Below are positions 54,255-63,343 of a stretch of DNA of 64,000 bases, in pieces (positions within the stretch are counted from its first letter, which is position 1; each line of letters opens with the position of its first letter). A model generated the notes under the pieces. The model was not told where the DNA came from, searched no databases, and worked only from the letters and a program-made list of their open reading frames with translations. Made by a program: the position numbers and the translations under genes. Source of the stretch: Microvirga sp. SRT01 (GTDB taxonomy: Bacteria; Pseudomonadota; Alphaproteobacteria; Sphingomonadales; Sphingomonadaceae); contig JAGSNX010000003.1 in assembly GCA_018139225.1 (NCBI GenBank), positions 124,001-188,000 on the forward strand, written 5' to 3'.

Positions 54255-55633
54255 GCTTCCCCCCTGGCGACGGCGATCGCCGCGCGGACATTGGCCGGCG
54301 CGGTGCCGCCGAAGCTGGTGCGACTGGCGACCGAGGCATCGACCGACAGCACGTCGAACACCCGCGCGTCGATCCGCGCATCCATCGCCTGCAAATCGCC
54401 CAGCGGCACCGCGTCGAGCGTCACCCCCAGCGCCTCCGCCCGCGCCACCGCGCGGCCAGTGATATGATGCGCCTCGCGGAACGGCACCCCCGCCTCCCGC
54501 ACCAGCCAGTCGGCGAGATCGGTGGCGGTGGCATAGCCCGATTCGGCCAGCGCGCGCATGCGATCGGTGCGGAACGTCGCGCTCTCGACCATGCCGGTCA
54601 TCGCCGCGATGCTGAGGCCGAGCAGGTCGTGCGCCTCGAACACCGGCGGTTTGTCGTCCTGCATGTCCTTCGAATAGGCGAGCGGCAGGCCCTTCATCGT
54701 CATCATCAGCGACACGAGGCACCCGGTGATCCGGCCGGAATGGCCGCGCACCAGCTCGGCCGCATCCGGGTTGCGCTTCTGCGGCATGATCGAGCTGCCG
54801 GTCGACCATTGATCGCTGAGCGCGACGAAGCCGAAGGGCTGCGACGCCCACAGCACGAACTCCTCCGCGAGGCGCGACAGGTGCAGCGAGCATTGCGCCG
54901 CCGCGGCAAGGTAATCGAGCGCGAAATCGCGGTCGCTGACCGAATCGAGCGAGTTGCGCGTCGGCCCGTCGAACCCCAGCGCCTCTGCGGTCGCGTGCCG
55001 GTCGATCGGAAAGCCAGTCCCCGCCAGCGCCGCCGATCCCAGCGGACACAGGTTCATCCGCGCTCGCGCATCAGTGAAGCGCGACACGTCGCGCGCGATC
55101 ATCTCGTGATACGCCATCAGATGATGGCCGAGCGTCACCGGCTGCGCCGATTGCAGGTGCGTGAAGCCGGGCATTACGGCCCCGGCATGCTCCTCCGCCC
55201 GCACCAGCAGCGCCGCCTGGAACGCCGTCAGCGCATCCAGCACCTGATCGATCGCATCGCGCACCCAGAGGCGGAAATCGGTCGCAACCTGATCGTTGCG
55301 CGACCGCGCGGTGTGAAGGCGACCGGCGACGGGGCCGATCGCATCCGCCAGCCGCGCCTCGGTCAGCATGTGGATATCTTCCAGCGACAGGTCGTCGGGC
55401 ACGCCGTCCCGCTCATAGCCGGCGGCGACCTGCGTCAGCCCTTCGGCGATCGCTTCTGCGTCGGCGGGCTGGACGATGCCCTGTTTCCCGAGCATGGCGA
55501 CATGCGCGCGGCTGCCCGCCACGTCCTGACGCCACATTCGCTGGTCGAAGGGGAGCGAGGCGTTGATCTCGCGCATCACCGCGGACGGCCCTTCGGCGAA
55601 GCGGCCGCCCCACATGCTGTTGGAGGTACTCAT
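54251..55633 (-). CDS. argH: Argininosuccinate lyase
   Basis: 460 residues from ATG 55633 (55615 also fits). Splits argininosuccinate into arginine and fumarate. [11 protein letters not shown] start, [35 protein letters not shown], and signature [19 protein letters not shown] (active serine). The start codon overlaps that of the divergent tlpA gene by two bases. Confidence 0.97.
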   Translation of the reverse strand: MSTSNSMWGGRFAEGPSAVMREINASLPFDQRMWRQDVAGSRAHVAMLGKQGIVQPADAEAIAEGLTQVAAGYERDGVPDDLSLEDIHMLTEARLADAIGPVAGRLHTARSRNDQVATDFRLWVRDAIDQVLDALTAFQAALLVRAEEHAGAVMPGFTHLQSAQPVTLGHHLMAYHEMIARDVSRFTDARARMNLCPLGSAALAGTGFPIDRHATAEALGFDGPTRNSLDSVSDRDFALDYLAAAAQCSLHLSRLAEEFVLWASQPFGFVALSDQWSTGSSIMPQKRNPDAAELVRGHSGRITGCLVSLMMTMKGLPLAYSKDMQDDKPPVFEAHDLLGLSIAAMTGMVESATFRTDRMRALAESGYATATDLADWLVREAGVPFREAHHITGRAVARAEALGVTLDAVPLGDLQAMDARIDARVFDVLSVDASVASRTSFGGTAPANVRAAIAVARGEA

Positions 55634-56228
55634 GCGCTCGATCGGTCTCGTTCTCGTCGCCGGGCTGGCGGTCGCCGGTTGCGATAGGGCCTCGACCCCC
55701 GCCGGGCAAGAACAGGCGTCTCCGGACCAGATGGCGAATGCCGTGTCGCCCGACGAAGCCGCGCCGTCCGGTGCGGTCGCAGCGAAGCCCGCCGGCACGA
55801 TCGACCGCAGTCACAAGGGGGAAGCCGCGCCGACGCTGGCGTTCGTCGACCCGGAAGGCAAGCCGGTGACGCTGGCGACCTATCGCGGCACGCCGGTGCT
55901 GCTGAACCTGTGGGCGACATGGTGCGGTCCGTGCGTGAAGGAGTTGCCGACGCTCGACGCGCTGGCCGTGCGCGAAGGGGCGAAGTTGCGCGTCGTGACA
56001 CTGAGCCAGGACATGGACCCGGCCAAGGCGACCGCGTTCCTCACGGAGCGCAAGTTCAAGGCGCTGAAATCGTGGACCGACCCGAAAATGGCGTGGGTGC
56101 CTGCGGTCGCGAGCAACCTGCCGACCAGCATCCTGTTCGACGCGCAGGGCAAGGAAGTGTGGCGGACGATCGGCGACCTCGACTGGACGGGCGAGGCGGC
56201 GACGAAGGCGGTGGCCGAGGCGGGGTGA
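55632..56228 (+). CDS. TlpA family thioredoxin-like lipoprotein
   Basis: 198 residues. Lipobox VAGC at residues 14-17, low-complexity linker, then a thioredoxin fold with WCGPC ([15 protein letters not shown]). Reduces periplasmic disulfides, often for cytochrome c maturation. GGAGG seven bases upstream supports ATG 55632. The region carrying this ribosome-binding site lies inside argH on the other strand. Confidence 0.93.
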   Translation: MRSIGLVLVAGLAVAGCDRASTPAGQEQASPDQMANAVSPDEAAPSGAVAAKPAGTIDRSHKGEAAPTLAFVDPEGKPVTLATYRGTPVLLNLWATWCGPCVKELPTLDALAVREGAKLRVVTLSQDMDPAKATAFLTERKFKALKSWTDPKMAWVPAVASNLPTSILFDAQGKEVWRTIGDLDWTGEAATKAVAEAG

Positions 56229-56245
56229 TCGTCGCGGGCGGGTCG

Positions 56246-56280
56246 CTCTCCCTCTGTCCCACCCAGAGGGAATGGGAGAG
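56246..56280. terminator. Hairpin after tlpA
   Basis: TCCCTCTG and CAGAGGGA form the inner stem, CTCTCC and GGGAGAG an outer one, 18 bp after the stop. It resembles the G/C palindromes elsewhere. No U-run. Confidence 0.5.
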
Positions 56281-56295
56281 CCGGTAAAACCGCAG

Positions 56296-56520
56296 CACCA
56301 CTGGTCGCGCCAGATGCGCTTCGCCCTGATCTGCGAGGCCAACGACCTCGAACACTGTCTCGCCGAACGGGACCACCCGTGGACCAACAGCAAGGTCGAG
56401 CGCATGAAGCGGACTATCAGGGGCTTTGACGACGGATACCATGAGCGCTGCGGACGCACCTCGCCGCTTTCACGGGTGGCTGCCACATCTTCCAGCGCCA
56501 CAAAAACGCTCGGCAGCCAT
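56296..56520 (+). pseudogene. IS481-family transposase remnant (C-terminal part)
   Basis: FALICEANDLEHCLAERDHP and then WTNSKVERMKRTI correspond to the conserved HPWTNGQVERMNRTI region of IS481 transposases. After about 56447 the match continues in another frame (LRTHLAAF, FQRHKNARQPFTRNEAL), so a frameshift is present. The N-terminal half, the DDE residues before it and the ends are missing. It lies at the left edge of the duplicated PEP-CTERM cassette. Confidence 0.7.
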
Positions 56521-56531
56521 TCACACGGAAC

Positions 56532-56563
56532 GAGGCGCTACCGGGAGAACCCGGTAGCGCCTC
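56532..56563 (-). terminator. Perfect hairpin after first NF038122-type gene
   Basis: GAGGCGCTACCGGG-AGAA-CCCGGTAGCGCCTC, a 14-bp perfect stem 27 bp after the stop at 56590. The same hairpin core recurs at 59041-59068 after the second copy. The identity of the two copies begins here. Confidence 0.75.
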
Positions 56564-56589
56564 GTCGCGACGGTGGGGCGGCCTCGCGA

Positions 56590-57813
56590 TCAGGCGAAGG
56601 ACAGCCTGACCGTCATGGCACGCCGCCGCCGCAGCGCGCCGCCGGCGAGGCCGACGCCCGCGATCATCATCGCCCAGCTGGTCGGCTCCGGCACCGCGCC
56701 GCCGAGGAAATTCCGGTAGATCGATGCCGTGCTCATCCGGTAGCCGGGGCGGCTCAGCGGATCGAACGCCAGATCCCAGCCGATCATGTCATACGCCGCC
56801 AGATCGAGCGCGGTCACTTCGAGGGTCTGTCCAAACGCGATGGTCGGATCGAGGATCCCCTCCGAAGGGTCGCCGCGCGGCGAGTCCTTCCAATGCGACG
56901 CCTGTTGCCCGTCGCCGTTCAGGCGACCGGTGGACATCAGCGAATTGCCGAACAGCTGTGTCCGCCCGCCGTCGGCCGACGTGTAGGGCGTGTTCTGCGT
57001 CGACCAGTCCAGACGGCCGGGCGCGCTGTAGCGGAAGTAATCGAGAGGTGTCAGGATCACGCTCGTCTCTGCCGCCCCGGGAAACTGCATTCCCCTTGGC
57101 CCGGTGACCGCGTCATAGATGTCCACGCCGCTGACGAACCCCAGGGCGTGCCCGATCTCGTGAATGGCGGTGCCGATGAAATCGAAGCTGTTGGCGGCGA
57201 TGCCGTTTCGCGGATCGAAGTCGAAGTTGAAATCGCTGCTGAACGTGATCGCGCCATCGAAGGCGTTCTGATTGATGGGAATACCATTGGCATCCCTAGT
57301 CAGGCCCAGAGCCTTGGCGTTGGCCACGTTGACGGAGGCGACGCCGTTATTGATTGAACCGTCATTATCGAACCGCGTGCGGGTATCGATATAGGCGGTG
57401 CGCGTGACGTTGAAGGCATTCGCCGTCGCGGAGAGGTAGGTTTGTCCCCGGTCCCCGTTCGCCAGTGGCTGGAGCGATCCGACTGCCATACGATCCAGTG
57501 ACGAGGTCGCGTCCGATGCGAGCCTGCCATAGACAGCGGAATTGTCCACGAAGGCGCGAGCCGAAGCCGTCTGTCCCACGATGTTGGAGCCCAGCGAGGA
57601 GAAGCCGATGCTGAGATTGATGTTGGTGTTGTCGCGCAGGACGGACGACCAATAGCTGGCAGCGACCTCGAAGCCGAGGCGGGCCTGCGATCCGACCGCG
57701 GCTCCGCCGGAGTCGATCAGGGTAAAGGTCACCGCCTGCGCCGGCGCGATCGAAAGGCCCGCCAGCGTGGTCGCGGTGGCCGTGAGCAGAAGTTTGCGAA
57801 GCAATGCGTGCAT
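56590..57813 (-). CDS. NF038122-type metalloprotease, PEP-CTERM (copy 1)
   Basis: 407 residues. Signal peptide ending near AQA, then a metzincin-like zinc site HEIGHALGFVSGVD (HExxHxxGxxxxxD), and a PEP-CTERM tail (VPEPTSWAMMIAGVGLAGGA then RRRR). Probably an exported protease retained through the exosortase system. The second copy at 59097-60320 is very similar; differences cluster near residues 80-180 and 235-265. Confidence 0.85.
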   Translation of the reverse strand: MHALLRKLLLTATATTLAGLSIAPAQAVTFTLIDSGGAAVGSQARLGFEVAASYWSSVLRDNTNINLSIGFSSLGSNIVGQTASARAFVDNSAVYGRLASDATSSLDRMAVGSLQPLANGDRGQTYLSATANAFNVTRTAYIDTRTRFDNDGSINNGVASVNVANAKALGLTRDANGIPINQNAFDGAITFSSDFNFDFDPRNGIAANSFDFIGTAIHEIGHALGFVSGVDIYDAVTGPRGMQFPGAAETSVILTPLDYFRYSAPGRLDWSTQNTPYTSADGGRTQLFGNSLMSTGRLNGDGQQASHWKDSPRGDPSEGILDPTIAFGQTLEVTALDLAAYDMIGWDLAFDPLSRPGYRMSTASIYRNFLGGAVPEPTSWAMMIAGVGLAGGALRRRRAMTVRLSFA

Positions 57814-57887
57814 GGATCACCCTACGAATTTCAGAACATCATCAGGAAATCGGTCCGGCACCTGCCGGACCGATGCGTCGGTTGGTG

Positions 57888-58481
57888 TCAGGCGGCGGCG
57901 GCGAGCGCATTCCGCGAACGGCGACGCAGAGCGCCCCCGACCATACCGATCCCGCCGATCATCATCGCCCAGGTCGCCGGTTCCGGCACCGAGTTGGCGT
58001 AGGAGACGCTGTACCTCGCCAGATCCTGGCTCAAGAATCCCGGTTGACCAAAGAATGCAACAACTCCGAAAGTAGCATTCTCGAATCCAGAGTCAGGCAG
58101 ATCACGATTGATGTTTGTACCAAGCGGATAGAAGAGAGAAAGCACAATAAAGTCCGTCGTCTCAGGGATTTGCGAGTAGAAGGAAATGATATCCAGGAAC
58201 GCGTCGCTGCTAACGTCGATGGACAGCGGTTGCGTTGCACGCGTCTCTCCGAAGAGATCAAAAGAATGCTGCCACGGGGGAGTTCCTGTATAGACAGCAA
58301 TGTCAGTTCCTGGCTGACTGAAGTCCCGGCGGGAGGCTGTTCTCGTATCGAACGTAAATCGACCCGACACGTCGCCATTCAGTCGATTTGTCGTACTGGC
58401 ATATTCGATGGTCACGACACGAGCCTCCGCAGCCCCGGACCACAACGCAAGCGCTGCAACTGCACCAAGATACTTGATCAT
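57888..58481 (-). CDS. PEP-CTERM protein, variable core (copy 1)
   Basis: 197 residues. Signal peptide MIKYLGAVAALALWSGAAEA, and PEP-CTERM tail (VPEPATWAMMIGGIGMVGGA, RRRSRNALAAAA). The first ~50 and last ~45 residues match the second copy almost exactly while the core (about 55-150) is largely different. Function unknown; it lies 74 bp upstream of the protease gene on the same strand. Confidence 0.85.
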   Translation of the reverse strand: MIKYLGAVAALALWSGAAEARVVTIEYASTTNRLNGDVSGRFTFDTRTASRRDFSQPGTDIAVYTGTPPWQHSFDLFGETRATQPLSIDVSSDAFLDIISFYSQIPETTDFIVLSLFYPLGTNINRDLPDSGFENATFGVVAFFGQPGFLSQDLARYSVSYANSVPEPATWAMMIGGIGMVGGALRRRSRNALAAAA

Positions 58482-58559
58482 CTTATGAGCCCCTTATTAC
58501 GCCAATTGTCTCGGTACGAGCATTGCCCGGATCGACCGGGATCGCCTGTGTGAACGACC

Positions 58560-58596
58560 GGTTAACAAGGTGTAGCAACAATCACGGCCGAGTCAA
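58560..58596 (-). promoter_or_regulatory. Conserved upstream element, PEP-CTERM cassette copy 1
   Basis: Minus strand: TTGACT then GTTGCTAC and CCTTGTTAACC. The same blocks occur before copy 2 (61066-61102) although the flanking sequence has diverged. Candidate promoter or activator site, type unclear. Confidence 0.5.
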
Positions 58597-59040
58597 AAAT
58601 GCATTTCGCAGGTGAACTCAGGCATTAGCCGGTTTGTACGGCCCCACCTGATGACAACACTATCGTCATATTTGAAACTTATATTCACTATAGATTAGGT
58701 GTTACTATGTTGCGTAGCGGTATGATGTTTGCGGTGAAGCGGTCTTTTGTCTGGGCGAACGGAGTGTGAGGGGAATGACTGCGCTTGACCGGCGAGCCGG
58801 TGAATTGGCGGAGCGCTATTCCTCCAAGGTTTCCAGCGACCCCCACGCGGCGGAGCCGACATGCGGCAGACTTCGGTTCCCGTTTCGGCACCTTTCCAGA
58901 TGGTCGCGATATCGCGCGCGTCTTCGACAAGGGCGTCCGTGTCGATGCTTGGTCGCCCAGCGGGACATGGGTCCTAAGCCGCGTTGCGCACGGGTCCATG
59001 GTGGGTCCCCCTCTAGCAACAGCGCTGTCCAAGACGGCAA

Positions 59041-59068
59041 GGCGCTACCGGGAGAACCCGGTAGCGCC
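59041..59068 (-). terminator. Perfect hairpin after second NF038122-type gene
   Basis: GGCGCTACCGGG-AGAA-CCCGGTAGCGCC, same as at 56532-56563 with a shorter outer stem, 28 bp after the stop. Confidence 0.75.
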
Positions 59069-59096
59069 TCGTCGCGACGGTGGGGCGGCCTCGCGA

Positions 59097-60320
59097 TCAG
59101 GCGAAGGACAGCCTGACCGTCATGGCACGCCGCCGCCGCAGCGCGCCGCCGGCGAGGCCGACGCCCGCGATCATCATCGCCCAGCTGGTCGGCTCCGGCA
59201 CCGCGCCGCCGAGGAAATTCCGGTAGATCGATGCCGTGCTCATCCGGTAGCCCGGACGGCTCAGCGGATCGAACGCCAGATCCCAGCCGATCATGTCATA
59301 CGCCGCCAGATCGAGCGCAGTCACCTCCAGGGTCTGCCCGAACCCGACGGTCGGATCGAGGATCCCCTCCGACGGGTCGCCGCGCGGCGAGTCCTTCCAA
59401 TGCGACGCCTGTTGCCCGTCGCCGTTCAGGCGACCGGTGGACATCAGCGAGTTGCCGAACAGCTGGGTCCGCCCGCCATCGGCCGACATGTAGGGCGTGT
59501 TCTGCGTCGACCAGTCCAGACGGCCGGGCGCGCTGTAGCGGAAATAATCCAGGGGCCTGACGAGCGCGCTCCTTTCTGCCGCCCGATCGAACTGAAATCC
59601 CGTGGGCCCCGTGAGCGCGTCGTAGATATCCACACCGCTGATGAACCCCAGGGCATGTCCGATCTCGTGGATGGCGGTGCCGATGAAATCGAAGCTGTTG
59701 GCGGTGATGCCGTCCCGCGGATCGAAATCGAAGTTGAAATCGCTGCTGAACGTGACCACGCCATCCAAGCCGTTCTGAGAGATGGGGCTGCCAAAGGCGT
59801 CCCTCGTCATGCCCAGAGCCTTGGCGTTGGCGGTGTTGACCACGGAGATAGCGTTATTGATCGAACTGTCATCGTCGAAGCGCGTGCGGGTGTCGATGTA
59901 GCCGGTGCGTGTGGCGTTCAAGGCATTCGTCGTCGCGGAGAGGTAGGTTTGGCCCCGCTCCCCGTTCGTCAGCGGCTGGAGCGATCCGACCGCCGTACGA
60001 TCCAGCGACGAGGTCGCATCCGATGCGAGCCGGCCATAGACGGCGGAATTGTCGGCGAAGACGATGTTCGAAGCGGTCTGACCTACGACGCCGGAGCCCA
60101 GCGAGGAGAAGCCGATACTGAGATTGATATTGGTGTTGTCGCGCAGGACGGACGACCAATAGCTGGCGGCGACCTCGAAACCGAGGCGGGCCTGCGATCC
60201 GATTCCGGCCCCACCGGAGTCGATCAGCGTAAAGGTCACCGCCTGCGCTGGCGCGATCGAAAGGCCCGCCAGCGTCGTCGCGGTGGCCGTCAGCAGAAGT
60301 TTACGAAGCAATGCGTGCAT
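59097..60320 (-). CDS. NF038122-type metalloprotease, PEP-CTERM (copy 2)
   Basis: 407 residues, the same length, signal, zinc motif (HEIGHALGFISGVD) and tail as copy 1. Differences include the stretch after VDIYD (ALTGPTGFQFDRAAERSALV against AVTGPRGMQFPGAAETSVIL) while the last ~130 residues are nearly identical, consistent with recent duplication or gene conversion. Confidence 0.85.
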   Translation of the reverse strand: MHALLRKLLLTATATTLAGLSIAPAQAVTFTLIDSGGAGIGSQARLGFEVAASYWSSVLRDNTNINLSIGFSSLGSGVVGQTASNIVFADNSAVYGRLASDATSSLDRTAVGSLQPLTNGERGQTYLSATTNALNATRTGYIDTRTRFDDDSSINNAISVVNTANAKALGMTRDAFGSPISQNGLDGVVTFSSDFNFDFDPRDGITANSFDFIGTAIHEIGHALGFISGVDIYDALTGPTGFQFDRAAERSALVRPLDYFRYSAPGRLDWSTQNTPYMSADGGRTQLFGNSLMSTGRLNGDGQQASHWKDSPRGDPSEGILDPTVGFGQTLEVTALDLAAYDMIGWDLAFDPLSRPGYRMSTASIYRNFLGGAVPEPTSWAMMIAGVGLAGGALRRRRAMTVRLSFA

Positions 60321-60395
60321 GAATCACCCTCGAATTTCAGAACATCATCAGGAAATCGATCCGGCGCCCGCCGGATCGATGTGTCGGTTGGTGTG

Positions 60396-60986
60396 TCAAG
60401 CGGCGGCGGCGAGCGCATTCCGCGAACGGCGACGCAGAGCGCCCCCGACCATACCGATCCCGCCGATCATCATCGCCCAGGTCGCGGGTTCCGGCACCGA
60501 GTTGGCGTAGGAGACGCTGTACCTGGCCAAATCGCCGCTGATCGGACCCGATACACCATAAAATGTCACGGCGCTCAGCACGGCATCTTCATATCCCGTT
60601 TCGGGCAGATCCAGAGTGGGGCGTGCTCCGACGCCATATTGAAGAGTGAAAGCGACGGACACGGGTATTCCTGGAACTTCGGAGAAGAACTGAATGAGGT
60701 CGCCAAAAAACTGATCGGATATCTGGATGAACATCGGGCGCGTAAACACCTCGCCGAAGAGATCGAAGGTATGCACCCACGTCGGCGACCCGCCGTAATT
60801 GGCTGTTTCGATCCCCTGAACAATCCTGCGTTCACTGAAGGCTGTTCTCGTATCGAACGTGAATCGACCCGACACGTCTCCACCCAATATGCCCGTCGTG
60901 GTGGCATATTCGATGGTCACGACACGGGCCTCCGCGGCCCCGGACCACAACGCAAGCGCTGCAACCGCACCAAGATACTTGATCAT
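60396..60986 (-). CDS. PEP-CTERM protein, variable core (copy 2)
   Basis: 196 residues from ATG 60986. Signal and tail as in copy 1; core different (EVFTRPMFIQISDQFFGDLI against ETRATQPLSIDVSSDAFLDI in the comparable place). The shared GDVSGRFTFDTRTA stands before the variable part and LARYSVSYANSVPEP after it. Confidence 0.85.
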   Translation of the reverse strand: MIKYLGAVAALALWSGAAEARVVTIEYATTTGILGGDVSGRFTFDTRTAFSERRIVQGIETANYGGSPTWVHTFDLFGEVFTRPMFIQISDQFFGDLIQFFSEVPGIPVSVAFTLQYGVGARPTLDLPETGYEDAVLSAVTFYGVSGPISGDLARYSVSYANSVPEPATWAMMIGGIGMVGGALRRRSRNALAAAA

Positions 60987-61010
60987 TTTATGAGCCCCCT
61001 TATTGCGCAA

Positions 61011-61317
61011 ACTGCTTCAGCATAGAACTTTTAGCGTTTCGCCGAGATCACGTGTCTGAATGTTTGGTTAACAAGGTCTAGCAGCAACTGTGATTGAGTC
61101 AAAGAATGACTTTCACTAGCAAAATCATTAAGTTCATGGGCTCGGCTAAAACTTCACAGGAACGCTCGATGGTTCACATTCAAAAGTTGTCGGCACTCGC
61201 AATTTAAAATTGTAATGTTGCGTGACAGCTCAAAATATGCGGCAGAGCGTTGCTTTTGGTCGTCAGGGCAATTTGTTGCGGAAGTAGCCGAACTGGAACG
61301 GTAGCCTGCCGGTCCCT
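61011..61317. other. 307-bp intergenic stretch upstream of cassette copy 2
   Basis: Holds the conserved upstream element (61066-61102). The remainder (61110-61317) is AT-richer and shows no gene; the lysR-type gene ends at 61318. Confidence 0.5.
61066..61102 (-). promoter_or_regulatory. Conserved upstream element, PEP-CTERM cassette copy 2
   Basis: TTGACT (61102-61097), GTTGCTGCT and CCTTGTTAACC (61076-61066) on the minus strand, as in copy 1. Confidence 0.5.
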
Positions 61318-62235
61318 TCAGGCGTGAAAGGGCGAGGGGCGCGTCTGGGCGCCCTGTCGCAACATCGCCACGATCATCCGAATGCTGGGACGCATGTAGC
61401 GGGACCGCGGCCAGATCGCATGGATCGGCATGTCCGCGCCGGCGTGATCGTCCAGCACCGTGCGCAGCGCCCCGGTCGCGAGGTGGTCGGCGATCAGCCA
61501 GGTGGGGAGCTGACATAGGCCGCACCCTGCGAGCGTCGCCGCCACCATCGCCTCGCCGTCGCTCAGTTCGTGGCGCACGCGCACCGGCACGGAGGTGATG
61601 GTCCCATCCGCTTGCCGCAGCAGCCAGACGGGATGCGCGCTCCGCTGCCAGCCGGTGATGCAATCCCGCGCTGCGAGGTCGGCCGGAGTCGACGGCGCAC
61701 CATGTTGGGCGAGATAGGCGGGTGACGCACAGATCACGAGCCGCTGGCGACCCAGCGGCACGGCGACCAGGTCGGCATCGTCGGCCAGCCGCCCGATCCG
61801 CACCGCCAGATCGACCCCTTCCTCGACGATACCGGCGGTGCGTTCGCTGAAATTGATCGACAGGTCGAGCCGCGGGTGCCGCAGCACCAGTTCCTGCAGC
61901 ATCGGCAGGACATGGCGTCGCCCGAACGCGCCGGGCAGGTCCAGCCGCACGCGTCCGACCGGCTCGCTGCGGCCGGTCAGCAGTCGCTGTTCGACATCGT
62001 CGAGTTCCTCCAGCGCGCGGACGCAGCTTTCGTAATAGTCCTCGCCCTCATGGGTCAGCGTGATCCGCCGGGTCGTCCGGTGAAACAATTTCGTGCCGAG
62101 GCGGGCCTCCAGCCGCGACACGCTCTTGCCGACGGCCGAGCCGGTCAGGCCCAGCGTGGCGGCTGCGGCGGTGAAACTGCCGGCCTGCGCCACCCGCACG
62201 AACTCGATCACGCCCGCAAGGTCCTGCACATCCAT
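61318..62235 (-). CDS. LysR family transcriptional regulator
   Basis: 305 residues. N-terminal winged helix: FVRVAQAGSFTAAAATLGLT, SAVGKSVSRLEARLGTKLFHRTTR (residues about 11-55), followed by a substrate-binding domain. CrgA-like group. Divergent from the LLM oxidoreductase/ene-reductase genes (92-bp gap), which it may control. Confidence 0.93.
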   Translation of the reverse strand: MDVQDLAGVIEFVRVAQAGSFTAAAATLGLTGSAVGKSVSRLEARLGTKLFHRTTRRITLTHEGEDYYESCVRALEELDDVEQRLLTGRSEPVGRVRLDLPGAFGRRHVLPMLQELVLRHPRLDLSINFSERTAGIVEEGVDLAVRIGRLADDADLVAVPLGRQRLVICASPAYLAQHGAPSTPADLAARDCITGWQRSAHPVWLLRQADGTITSVPVRVRHELSDGEAMVAATLAGCGLCQLPTWLIADHLATGALRTVLDDHAGADMPIHAIWPRSRYMRPSIRMIVAMLRQGAQTRPSPFHA

Positions 62236-62327
62236 TGTGGAATGCTAGGACGGAGTGATCGTCGTGGGCAACGGATTATCGTCTGCCAACGGCGCATTAG
62301 ATTGTGACGGTACGAAGGAGTTATCCG

Positions 62328-63323
62328 ATGTCTGCCGCGTCCCTGTCCCGTCATCCCGGCTACCGCAGCCTGTTCGCGCCCAAGGCGCTGACGCTCGGCC
62401 TCATCATGCCGCTGGAAACCTACCCCGATGCGCCCGCACCGACGATGCGCGGCCATATGGCTTCGGCGGTCGCGGCCGATGCCGCGGGCCTCAGCGCGCT
62501 GTGGATGCGCGACGTGCCGTTCTACGATCCGGGCTACGGCGATGCCGGTCAGGTGTTCGAGCCGCTGACCTATCTCGCCGCGATCGCATCGGTCACGACG
62601 TCGATCGCGCTGGGGACGGCAGGCATCGTCCTGCCGCTGCGCGAGCCCAAGCTGCTTGCCAAGCAGGTGGCGACGGTTGATCAACTGTCGGCAGGACGCA
62701 TGATGCTCGGCCTGTCGTCGGGCGATCGTCCGTCCGAATATCCGCTGTTCGGCATCGACTTCGCCACGCGCGGCGAACGGTTCCGCGACGCCTTCGACGT
62801 GTATCGGACGGTGATCGGCAGCGACTTTCCGCATTTTGCCTCGTCGCGCTTCGGCCGCGGCGACGGCCGCCTCGATCTGGTACCCAAGCCGGCGTTCGGA
62901 CCGGTCCCGACGATCGGCATCGGCCGCGGCCAGCAGTCGCTGGAGTGGGTGGCCGCCAACATGCATGGCTTCATCGCGCCGTCGCCGTCGATCGACCGGC
63001 TCGGGGACTTCGCAAGCAATTGGCGCGATCTGGTCGAGCGCGCAGCGGGTGACACCGTCTTCAAGCCGATCGGCATCGCCGGCTATCTCGATCTCGTCGC
63101 CGACCGCGATCAGCCGTTGCAGCAGATCCGCGCCGGCTTCCGTACCGGCAGCAAGGCGCTGGCGGAGTTTCTGGGACAGGCGCGCGATGCCGGCATCAAC
63201 CATGCGGCGCTCAATCCCAAGATCAGCCGTCGCCCGCATGCCGCGCTGATGGACGATCTGGTGCGCGACGTGCTGCCCCATTTCCCGAGCCTTTGCCCAC
63301 CTGCGCACGCGCTGGCGGCCTGA
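62328..63323 (+). CDS. LLM class oxidoreductase
   Basis: 331 residues from ATG 62328 with AAGGAG eight bases upstream. Luciferase-like TIM barrel: LTLGLIMPLETYPDAP, GTAGIVLPLREPKLLAKQVA, and LSAGRMMLGLSSGDRPSEY. Probably flavin-dependent; substrate unknown. Followed 20 bp later by the ene-reductase gene. Confidence 0.9.
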   Translation: MSAASLSRHPGYRSLFAPKALTLGLIMPLETYPDAPAPTMRGHMASAVAADAAGLSALWMRDVPFYDPGYGDAGQVFEPLTYLAAIASVTTSIALGTAGIVLPLREPKLLAKQVATVDQLSAGRMMLGLSSGDRPSEYPLFGIDFATRGERFRDAFDVYRTVIGSDFPHFASSRFGRGDGRLDLVPKPAFGPVPTIGIGRGQQSLEWVAANMHGFIAPSPSIDRLGDFASNWRDLVERAAGDTVFKPIGIAGYLDLVADRDQPLQQIRAGFRTGSKALAEFLGQARDAGINHAALNPKISRRPHAALMDDLVRDVLPHFPSLCPPAHALAA

Positions 63324-63343
63324 ACCCATTGAGGAAGCATATC

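Larger units (their letters stand above)
56534..58604. repeat. Tandem duplication, copy 1
   Basis: Contains the terminator hairpin, a metalloprotease-like PEP-CTERM gene, a small PEP-CTERM gene and its promoter region. It matches 59040-61108 at an offset of about 2.5 kb. Identity is highest at the ends of each gene and low in the core of the small gene. Confidence 0.85.
58482..59096. other. 615-bp intergenic stretch between cassette copies
   Basis: Left part (58482-58604) is the upstream region of copy 1, with TTGACT (58596-58591) and CCTTGTTAACC (58570-58560) on the minus strand. The middle (58605-59038) is AT-richer at first, then GC-rich, and I see no gene or recognisable insertion sequence. 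The right end (59041-59068) is the terminator hairpin of copy 2. Confidence 0.5.
59040..61108. repeat. Tandem duplication, copy 2
   Basis: Second copy of the cassette 56534-58604, same order and strand. Confidence 0.85.

Noticed and set aside
58605..59038. Transposase-like fragment between the two cassette copies
   Set aside because: Translations in all frames were inspected for DDE or HPWTN-type motifs and none was found; a resemblance to IS5-type tracts was too weak.
58785..61025. Long plus-strand frame across the second PEP-CTERM cassette
   Set aside because: Antisense of two genes with signal peptides, sorting tails and a zinc motif; its translation is low complexity.
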